Source of the DNA: DASRDU01 sp046331565
Lineage (GTDB): Bacteria; Acidobacteriota; Blastocatellia; RBC074
Assembly: GCA_046331565.1 (NCBI GenBank)
Contig: JAXLQP010000008.1
Location: forward strand, 181,383 to 245,382
Direction of reading: 5' to 3'
DNA: 64,000 nucleotides
This document shows, in pieces, positions 18,177 through 24,880 of the stretch. A model generated the notes under the pieces. That model did not search any database. It was given only the letters and a program-made list of their open reading frames with translations, and was not told where the DNA came from. Every line of letters begins with the position of its first letter. Within the stretch, counting starts at the first letter, position 1. A program made the translations under genes and the position numbers.

Positions 18177-18575
18177 TCACCCCATTGAAGTCGTGTGTTC
18201 CGGTTTGATCTTGTACATCACGCGCACCTCGCCGGGCTGCCGACCAGGATAGACATCAACGCCCATATATTTCTTCGCCATCTTGTTGATGTGTTCGTCT
18301 GCGCCTTGTTCGGTAATTTCAACGACGCGGCCACGAATTTCGACATAGCGATACGGGTTGTCAGGGTCGCTGATTTCAACCGAGACGCGCGGATCGTTTT
18401 CCATGTTGCGATCCTTCTGACGACCGCGCGCGCTGTTGACGATGATGTGTTCGCCATCGTAATCGCACCACACCGGAGTCACCTGTGGCCGACCATCAGG
18501 CATGATCGTCCCCAGATGGGCAAAGGCTTTCTTTTGAAACAGGTCAAGATACTTTTCAGGAATAACTCCAGCCAT
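18177..18575 (-). CDS. PPOX-class (pyridoxamine-phosphate-oxidase-like) protein, possibly F420-dependent
   Basis: 132 residues, split-barrel flavin/deazaflavin-binding fold. AHLGTIMPDGRPQVTPVWCD at about 19-38, NSARGRQKDRNMENDPRVSV at about 47-66 and the YRYVEIRGRV strand fit the small PPOX subgroup often assigned as F420-dependent. Its convergent position next to cofE-cofD supports F420 over FMN, but that is inference. A ribosome binding site (GGAGGG) precedes the ATG. The MaoC gene lies 17 bases upstream on the same strand, so the two are probably co-transcribed. Confidence 0.88.
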   Translation of the reverse strand: MAGVIPEKYLDLFQKKAFAHLGTIMPDGRPQVTPVWCDYDGEHIIVNSARGRQKDRNMENDPRVSVEISDPDNPYRYVEIRGRVVEITEQGADEHINKMAKKYMGVDVYPGRQPGEVRVMYKIKPEHTTSMG

Positions 18576-18592
18576 AGTTCCCTCCGTTCAAT

Positions 18593-19054
18593 TCAGGTCT
18601 GGTTTGTCCCTTTTTTCGGCACCAGCACGCGGCGGCGAAAGGTCAGCACCACTTCGCCGCGCTGATTGCGCGCCCGCGTTTCGACGTAAACAATGCCGCG
18701 ATCAGATTTGCTCTGCGACTCGCGCTTGTCAAGCACTTCGGTTTCAGCGTAAATCGTATCGCCGTGATAAGTCGGCCCCACGTGTTTGATGTTTTCGTAT
18801 TCAAGATTGGCGATGCAGCGCCCGCTCACATCCGCAACCGACATGCCGACAGCGAGACTGAAAACGAAAGTTCCGTTCACGAGCCGCCGACCGTGCTGCG
18901 TGGTCTGCGCGTAATGCTCATCAATGTGCAGCGGATGCTGATTCATCGTCATCAGACTGAACCAGGTGTCATCAAATTCAGTGACCGTACGCCCCGGCCA
19001 GTGCTTGTAAACATCGCCAACCGTGAATTCCTCAAAGTATCTGCCGTAACCCAT
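18593..19054 (-). CDS. MaoC-like (R)-specific enoyl-CoA hydratase family protein
   Basis: 153 residues, single hot-dog domain. Motifs: FEEFTVGDVYKHWPGRTVTE at the N-terminus and FSLMTMNQHPLHIDEHYA at about 32-49, which holds the usual catalytic Asp/His positions (here N-x-H and H-x-D). The later part GPTYHGDTIYAETEVLDKRES is also typical. It probably hydrates or dehydrates an acyl-CoA. The PPOX gene follows 17 bases downstream; upstream are two long inverted repeats and the acyl-CoA dehydrogenase gene on the same strand. Confidence 0.9.
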   Translation of the reverse strand: MGYGRYFEEFTVGDVYKHWPGRTVTEFDDTWFSLMTMNQHPLHIDEHYAQTTQHGRRLVNGTFVFSLAVGMSVADVSGRCIANLEYENIKHVGPTYHGDTIYAETEVLDKRESQSKSDRGIVYVETRARNQRGEVVLTFRRRVLVPKKGTNQT

Positions 19055-19101
19055 TTTGTTTTCTCTTCCACCAGCTCAGATTTCAATTGTGTAAACGGAA
19101 A

Positions 19102-19185
19102 GTGTTGCGCGATTTGCCAGAATCGCGCAGTTCACGCAATAGGCTGATAGCGGATGCCGCGCGATTCTGGCAAATCGCGCAACAC
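19102..19185. repeat. Long perfect inverted repeat
   Basis: 27-base arms (19102-19128 and 19159-19185) are perfect inverted copies around a 30-base loop; the arm starts GTGTTGCGCGATTTGCCAGA. Imperfect pairing continues outward on both sides (GTGTAAACGGAA against TTCCGTACAC). It lies upstream of the MaoC gene. The arm core TTTGCCAGAATCGCGC is not seen elsewhere in the window. Confidence 0.9.
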
Positions 19186-19226
19186 TTGCTGCTTCCGTAC
19201 ACTGATCCGAAATCCGATCCAAGTCA

Positions 19227-19325
19227 CACGGGTGAAGAAAGAAGAGGAGAAAGGGAGACACGGCATCCCGGGTTGCTTCACCCTTTCTCCTTTTCTCCTC
19301 TTCTCCCTTTCTTTCTTCACCCGTG
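19227..19325. repeat. Purine/pyrimidine-rich inverted repeat behind the acyl-CoA dehydrogenase gene
   Basis: The outer arms CACGGGTGAAGAAAG (19227-19241) and CTTTCTTCACCCGTG (19311-19325) are perfect inverted copies. Inside, a nearly pure purine tract (to about 19257) faces a pyrimidine tract (about 19276-19318), so a long imperfect stem or a triplex-like structure is possible. It begins two bases after the acyl-CoA dehydrogenase stop and may end that transcript. Confidence 0.85.
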
Positions 19326-19327
19326 AA

Positions 19328-20485
19328 TCATTTGATCCGATATTTTGCAATCAGGCCTCTGGCAATGATCAGACGCTGAAGTTCGTTTGTGCCGCCGCCA
19401 ACGATCAGCAGCGGCGCATCGCGGTAATAACGCTCAACGCGAAAATCCTTCGCGTAGCCGTTGCCGCCGTGAATGCGCAGCGCCTGCAAGGCAATCTCCT
19501 GCGCGGCTTCGGTGGCGAAGAGCTTGGCCATTCCCGCTTCAAGGTCGCAGCGTTCGCCGCGATCCTTTTTTTCAGCGGCAGAGCGAACGAGCAGTCGCGC
19601 TGCCTCAATCTTCGTCGCCATGTCGGCCAGCATGTTCTGAATCGTCTGATGCTCGCAGATCGGTTTGCCAAAGGTGCGCCGCTGCTGCGCGTAACTGATC
19701 GCGTCCTCAAATGCCGCGCGCGCCAGGCCCACACCGCGCGCCGCCACGTTGATGCGCTCGCTTTCAAGCCCCGTCATAATGTGCCTGAAACCTTCGCCTT
19801 CAATGCCGCCGATCAGATTTTTCGCAGGCACAAAGAAATCCTCAAAGACCAGTTCGCACGTCTCGACGCCTTTGTAACCAAGCTTGTCAATGTCGCGCTC
19901 GACTCTGAAGCCTGCGCCGCCTTTTTCAATGATGAAAGCTGAAATGCCCTTGTGCGGCGGGTCGGCGCGCGTGTCGGTCTTTGCAGCGAGCACGAACGTG
20001 TTGCCGTAACGACCGTTCGTGATCCACATCTTTGCGCCGTTGATGACGTAACCATCGCCCCGCCGCACAGCCGTTGTTCTGATCGCCTGCACATCAGTTC
20101 CGGCGTCTGCTTCAGTCAATGCGAGTCCGCCGCGCCGTTCGCCCGTCGCCATCTGCGGCAGAAATTCGCGCTTCTGATCGTCAGTGCCGAAGCGCGCAAT
20201 GACATCGCAGCAGACCGAATGCGTGCCGAGCGGGCCAACCACACTCATCCATCCGCGCGCGAGTTCCTCGACGATCATCGCGTAAGTCGTGTAGCTCAGT
20301 TCCAGCCCGCCATACTCTTCCGGCACGTTCGCGCCAAAGAGGCCGAGGTGTTTCATGCCTTCGACAATTGCGTGCGGATATTCGTTGGCGTGTTCCAGTT
20401 TGCTCGCCACCGGAATGATTTCGCGCTCCACAAATTCGCGGACGCTGCGAACCATCTGCTCCTGCGTTTCATCGTGTGTGTGCAT
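19328..20485 (-). CDS. Acyl-CoA dehydrogenase
   Basis: 385 residues from the ATG at 20485, preceded at about 8 bases by AGGA; an ATG nine bases earlier has no room for a site. FAD-dependent oxidation of an acyl-CoA, first step of a beta-oxidation-type route. Family signatures: LALTEADAGTDVQAIRT (FAD/substrate motif), MWITNGRYGNTFVLAAKTD, the TFGKPICEHQTIQNMLADMA block, and near the C-terminus IHGGNGYAKDFRVERYYRDA, which belongs to the FAD contact. The catalytic Glu is probably in YRDAPLLIVGGGTNE, as in short-chain enzymes. The gene starts 25 bases after the stop of the CDP-alcohol transferase gene, so they probably form an operon. Confidence 0.95.
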   Translation of the reverse strand: MHTHDETQEQMVRSVREFVEREIIPVASKLEHANEYPHAIVEGMKHLGLFGANVPEEYGGLELSYTTYAMIVEELARGWMSVVGPLGTHSVCCDVIARFGTDDQKREFLPQMATGERRGGLALTEADAGTDVQAIRTTAVRRGDGYVINGAKMWITNGRYGNTFVLAAKTDTRADPPHKGISAFIIEKGGAGFRVERDIDKLGYKGVETCELVFEDFFVPAKNLIGGIEGEGFRHIMTGLESERINVAARGVGLARAAFEDAISYAQQRRTFGKPICEHQTIQNMLADMATKIEAARLLVRSAAEKKDRGERCDLEAGMAKLFATEAAQEIALQALRIHGGNGYAKDFRVERYYRDAPLLIVGGGTNELQRLIIARGLIAKYRIK

Positions 20486-20510
20486 GGGATGCATCCTGAA
20501 AGTAACTGCT

Positions 20511-21275
20511 TCAGTCTTTTGAAATGGCGTGATCCGGCGTGATTTCGTAATCGCGCGCTGCCGGTTGCTGACGTTCGCCAAACCAGAAGCGAATGGTGAT
20601 CGCCCACGATGCCAGCATGTAATAAACCGGAAAGCTCAGCGAGGCCCACACCAGCCACATTGAAACATCGGGCATCTGCGCCAGAATCACGAGCAGCGAC
20701 ACCGCCCACGCTGAGCCGAAAACATTCGTGACAATGCTGAAAGGCCCGCCGTGCGTGGTGTACAGATACCGCGACGGGACAAATGTCAGCAGCGCCAGCA
20801 CGACGACGATGGCCAGCGACCACCACGACGGCAGCCGCAGCAGGTACAAATAAAACGCGACGATATTCCAGTACGAAGGAAAACCCAGGAAGTAATTGTC
20901 AGCCGTCTTGGCCTGCGTCTGACAAAAACCGTACGCGCTCGCCAGCAGCGGCAGCAGCAGCCACCATTCCTGCCCCGCAGGCATAATCCCTGCGCGCCAG
21001 ATGAGCAGCAGCGGCAGCGTCGTGTAAGTGTGAAAGTCAATCAGGTCATCCAGCCGCCGCCCGTCAAAACCCGGCGTGACCTCTTTGACATTCACCAGCC
21101 GCGCCAGCCAGCCGTCAGTCGTATCAATCGCAGTAGCGATGAACATCAGGTAAAAAGCCATCCTGAACGATTCTTCGCCGCCGCGAACGAGCAGCACGGC
21201 AATGCCCGCTGCGGCCACCAGCCCCAGCGCCGTGTAAAGATGCACACCCCAGGCAAATATTTTTCTGATGATCAT
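20511..21275 (-). CDS. CDP-alcohol phosphatidyltransferase, phosphatidylcholine synthase-like
   Basis: 254 residues with about eight membrane segments. The CDP-alcohol motif is complete: D51, D54-G55, A58-R59, G72, D76, D80. The gap between A58-R59 and G72 is 12 residues, longer than the usual 8, as in bacterial phosphatidylcholine synthase (Pcs). Other Pcs-like stretches are AWGVHLYTALG, VNVKEVTPGF, IDFHTYTTLP and GFPSYWNIVAF. Pcs condenses choline with CDP-diacylglycerol in the inner membrane. A choline-transporter-like gene lies 1.7 kb away, which fits. A different head group, such as serine or glycerol phosphate, is less likely. Confidence 0.78.
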   Translation of the reverse strand: MIIRKIFAWGVHLYTALGLVAAAGIAVLLVRGGEESFRMAFYLMFIATAIDTTDGWLARLVNVKEVTPGFDGRRLDDLIDFHTYTTLPLLLIWRAGIMPAGQEWWLLLPLLASAYGFCQTQAKTADNYFLGFPSYWNIVAFYLYLLRLPSWWSLAIVVVLALLTFVPSRYLYTTHGGPFSIVTNVFGSAWAVSLLVILAQMPDVSMWLVWASLSFPVYYMLASWAITIRFWFGERQQPAARDYEITPDHAISKD

Positions 21276-21499
21276 TGTGTCTTCTGAAATCAGACCGCGC
21301 TCTCAATCGTTCAATTTTCCGCCCGGTGAAGCAGCGGGCGGTTTTCATGGTCTGTGAATGAAGCCAGTTTACTCTGACTGCATTTGGCTTGAACAGAGCG
21401 GCTGAAATCTGTACAGCCGGACGTGAATCAGCTATCTTTTCGCGGTCGCATTTCACACTGAAAACTTACTGCACCTGCCCTGTTGATGGAGGAAACGCC

Positions 21500-22897
21500 A
21501 TGCTTTCCACACGCAGCCTGCCACGCATCTTCGCGCTGGTCGTTTTTCTGACCGTGTCGGCCATCTTCGCCTTTCCTGAATTTCGTTCTGCCAGCCACAA
21601 CTCGCCCGCTTCTGCCTCAGCCGCTGCGATGACGCCTGAAGAGCGCGGGTTTCAGAACCTGACGCATAATCCTTACGGGATGATGCTGCTTTCGGCAAAG
21701 CTGCTCGAAATGCTGCCCCGCGTGTGGGAACCGGAATGGAAAGCCAGGATTGATCAGAACGATCCTGATTCGGTTCGCAGGCTGGCATTCGAGCGTTACG
21801 GTTTTTCTGAAGCGACGTGGGACAACAAAGGCGCGCCGATGCAGTTCGTCGTCAATCAGCAGGGCGGCTGGGTGCAGAACTGCATGCTTTGTCACGGTGG
21901 CCGCGTGCCCGGCACAGGTCAGAGCATGATCGGCATGCCAAACACCGAACTTGATATGCAGACGCTCTATGAAGACCTGACAAAGCTGACGCGCTACAAG
22001 CCGCCATTTGAATTGTCATTCGGCATGTCGCGCGGTCGCACCAATGCCTTCGTCTTCAGCGTCGAGTTACTGCGCCGCCGCAACGAAGACCTTTCGACGC
22101 GCAAGGAGCCGCTGCCGATGGGCGATTACAGGGACAGCGACCTTGACGCGATTCCCTGGTGGCACCTGAAAAAGAAGACTGCGCTTTATGTTGACGCCGG
22201 AGTCAAAGGCGATTTCACGCGCCCGATTATGCAGTTCACGATGGGCGAGCCGAACGGTGAAAAGATTCGCTCGTGGGAAGGCGAGTTCAGAGACGTGCTG
22301 GCTTACCTGCGCACCATTCAGCCGCCGAAATATCCCTGGCCGGTGGATGACAAACTCGCGGCTGACGGCAGGAAAGTCTTCGAGAAAACCTGCGCGCAAT
22401 GTCACGGCACTTACGGTTCTGACGGCAAATATCCGAACAAGCTGATCCCGCTTGAGGTGATCGGCACTGACTCAGTCCGACTGAAAGGCCTGACCAGAGA
22501 GTTCCGCGCCTACTTCAACAAGACCTGGTTTGCCGGAAACAGTTCGCACGCCGAAGAAGACCCGAATGGTTACATCGCCCCGCCCCTGGATGGCGTGTGG
22601 GCCTCAGCGCCGTACTTTCACAACGGCTCAGTGCCGACGATTTACGGCGTGCTGACGCAGGAAGCCCGCCCGAAATACTTCCGTCGCACGGGCGGCGCAA
22701 AGGAATACGACCAGCAGAATCTGGGCCTCAAAGTCGAACCGCTCCCCGGCCCCGCCGCGCCCGATTTATTCCCCGAAGCAAAGCGCCGCATCGTGGACAC
22801 CACCCTGCCCGGCCTCGGCAATCAGGGCCACCCGTTCGGATTCAAACTGAGCGAGAAGGAAAAGCGGCAGGTGATGGAGTATCTGAAGACGCTTTAG
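21500..22897 (+). CDS. Dihaem c-type cytochrome, RoxA/peroxidase-like
   Basis: 465 residues from the ATG at 21500, with GGAGG seven bases upstream. An N-terminal signal or anchor segment (about 8-25) directs export. Two haem c sites are present: CMLCH at 128-132 and CAQCH at 298-302. The C-terminal stretch VWASAPYFHNGSVPTIYGVL is typical of the dihaem cytochrome family that includes the rubber oxygenase RoxA and cytochrome c peroxidase relatives. Substrate unknown; oxygen or peroxide chemistry in the periplasm is a reasonable guess. It is flanked by oppositely oriented genes, so it is probably a single transcript. An AGATTTCAGA word follows the stop. Confidence 0.85.
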   Translation: MLSTRSLPRIFALVVFLTVSAIFAFPEFRSASHNSPASASAAAMTPEERGFQNLTHNPYGMMLLSAKLLEMLPRVWEPEWKARIDQNDPDSVRRLAFERYGFSEATWDNKGAPMQFVVNQQGGWVQNCMLCHGGRVPGTGQSMIGMPNTELDMQTLYEDLTKLTRYKPPFELSFGMSRGRTNAFVFSVELLRRRNEDLSTRKEPLPMGDYRDSDLDAIPWWHLKKKTALYVDAGVKGDFTRPIMQFTMGEPNGEKIRSWEGEFRDVLAYLRTIQPPKYPWPVDDKLAADGRKVFEKTCAQCHGTYGSDGKYPNKLIPLEVIGTDSVRLKGLTREFRAYFNKTWFAGNSSHAEEDPNGYIAPPLDGVWASAPYFHNGSVPTIYGVLTQEARPKYFRRTGGAKEYDQQNLGLKVEPLPGPAAPDLFPEAKRRIVDTTLPGLGNQGHPFGFKLSEKEKRQVMEYLKTL

Positions 22898-22933
22898 ATC
22901 AGATTTCAGACATGACCGAGCGGACAAGGGGAT

Positions 22934-24505
22934 TTACAGTTCTGCTACCTGCGCCTGCTCACCTTCCGCCACGTTGCGCAGCGGTTTTGGCTTGTCATGT
23001 TTTGCTGTCAGTCGTGAAACCAGCGGCAACAGCACCAGGCCGACACCAGCGGCCAGCGTCTTGAAGGGAAAGAGCATCGCGCTTCCGTCATACCAGTCTT
23101 TCGGATTGCCGGGCAGCAGCGCGGAAAAGATTTCAGGATAGGGAATGAACGAGGGCAGGCTGAGCAGCGGTTCGCCTCCGCCGAGGCGCAGCACCAGCGA
23201 GACACAGAACGCAGTGATTGAGCCGGTGCGATTCACTTTCGGGTCAAAGAGCGCGAAGACCAGTTGCGGAAAGAGCAGCACAAAGACCAGATCGCTCGTA
23301 AAGAACCACAGTGCCTGCACGCTCTGCACCTTCAGCGCCATCACCGCCGCGCCCGCGCCGAGCAGCACGATTGACAACCGGATCAGCCGCTTCATCTGCA
23401 CTACCGACAAATCAGGCCGCAGCAGCCGGTGACAGCAGTTCCAGGCGAACATCGAACCGGCAGACAGGATTGATGAACTGAAACTCGAAGTCACTGCGCC
23501 GATGATTGCGCCAAGTCCGAGCAGACTGATCATCGTCGGCGTGACGTAACGAAAGATCATCGGCAGCGTGTCGGCAGGCTGTTCCTGAAGCCGCGCCAAT
23601 AAATCAGTCGGCCAGTGATAACTGAAAGCCGAAATGCCGAGCAGCAGCGGCGGCACGGTAAAGAGAATCGTCAGCAGTCCGGCGAGAATTGAATGCTCCT
23701 GCGCTCTTGCAGGCGTCTGGCACGACAGCACGCGCTGAAAATAACAGTTCCAGGGAATGCCGCCGAGCATCAGCATTACGCTCACATCCCACCAGTTCGT
23801 AATCGTCTGCGTCGTCCAGAAGCCGCCGTTTGCCTGCAGCGGCGGAATCAGCCCGCCGCGATCAGGCCGCGCGGCAAGATAAGCTGACAACGTATTGCCA
23901 ACGCCGCCCGTCGCATCCAGCATCACCGGCAGCGCAAACGCGAGTCCGAGCGCCACCAGTCCAAGCTGAAACGCATCGGTGTAAGCCACCGACCACATGC
24001 CGCCGAGCATTGTGTAAGCCGTCACGACAATCGCTGAAATCAGAATCGCCGTCGTCAGCTTCATGCCCAGGATCACGCCGAACGTCGAACCGATGGCGAC
24101 AAGCAGTTCCGCGCTCCAGAAAACCTCAGCAAACATCGCGGGCAGAAACAGCACCGCCGCCCATTTTTTTCCAAAGCGCGCCTCAAACGGGTCAATCAGC
24201 GTCGTGAATTCAAAGCGTCGCATCCGGCGCGCAAAAAACAGCCCGCCGAGAATCAGGCTGATGCCGAAACACAACCCGCCCTGAATGCCGAGCGCCACGC
24301 TCGATTTGTAAGCGCCTTCAGCCGTGCCGAGCAGATAGCCGCCATCAACCCACGTCGCCGTCATCGTCAGCGTCGCAATCCACAAGGGCATCGAACGCCC
24401 GGCCACAATCAGATCGGTCGCCGTTCCGTCCTTCACCTTGCGCGCGGCGAACCAGCCCACGAAGAGGAACGCGGTGTACATACTGATGACAGCGGCATAA
24501 CCCAT
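22934..24505 (-). CDS. Sodium:solute symporter, CHT1 (choline transporter)-like
   Basis: 523 residues with about 13 membrane segments, SSS family. The N-terminal third closely resembles, from memory, the animal high-affinity choline transporter: TMTATWVDGGYLLGTAE at 47-63, SLILGGLFFA at 83-92, DPFEARFGKK at 105-114, and GGMWSVAYTDAFQLGLVALG later. Na+-driven uptake of choline or a related quaternary amine is therefore the best guess, but residues that fix specificity were not checked. An AGGA site precedes the ATG. It is convergent with the cytochrome gene and lies near the Pcs-like gene, which would use choline. Confidence 0.85.
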   Translation of the reverse strand: MGYAAVISMYTAFLFVGWFAARKVKDGTATDLIVAGRSMPLWIATLTMTATWVDGGYLLGTAEGAYKSSVALGIQGGLCFGISLILGGLFFARRMRRFEFTTLIDPFEARFGKKWAAVLFLPAMFAEVFWSAELLVAIGSTFGVILGMKLTTAILISAIVVTAYTMLGGMWSVAYTDAFQLGLVALGLAFALPVMLDATGGVGNTLSAYLAARPDRGGLIPPLQANGGFWTTQTITNWWDVSVMLMLGGIPWNCYFQRVLSCQTPARAQEHSILAGLLTILFTVPPLLLGISAFSYHWPTDLLARLQEQPADTLPMIFRYVTPTMISLLGLGAIIGAVTSSFSSSILSAGSMFAWNCCHRLLRPDLSVVQMKRLIRLSIVLLGAGAAVMALKVQSVQALWFFTSDLVFVLLFPQLVFALFDPKVNRTGSITAFCVSLVLRLGGGEPLLSLPSFIPYPEIFSALLPGNPKDWYDGSAMLFPFKTLAAGVGLVLLPLVSRLTAKHDKPKPLRNVAEGEQAQVAEL

Positions 24506-24880
24506 TCTTTTCAGTCCTGAAAGCCTGAGGATTTGAATCAGACTGCACAGAGCCAGGGAAAATCAGACAGGATGAACGAGAAAGCAGATCAGGCCTGCTG
24601 TCTGCGCCCATCCGGTTAATCCGGTCAATCCTGCCTGAATGTTTTGCGGTTTGAGTTATTCAACGGGACGACCGTTCGCTCGCAGCGATGATAGCTGAAG
24701 GCCGGAGTTTATCCCACTGGCGCGCAGAAAAAGTTCGGAGGATTGAACCTGTCAGGAAAGATTCAATGCAAAAGCAAAGTGCGCAAAGCGGAAATGCCTT
24801 ATCTCCTCTTTGTGTTCTTTGTCTCTTTGCGTTGAGCCTCTGCTGTCTGTTCCGCTGTCACTTTTTCAGATCGTCGGAGT
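24506..24880. other. Intergenic region with CGCAAAG-type inverted repeat
   Basis: This gap of about 375 bases lies between two minus-strand genes. Its right half has A-rich GCAAAAGCAAAGTGCGCAAAG (24768-24788) facing the T-rich complement-like stretch 24805-24836 (CTTTGTGTTCTTTGTCTCTT), a weak inverted repeat. The transporter promoter should be in the right part, but no clear boxes were seen. Confidence 0.55.
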
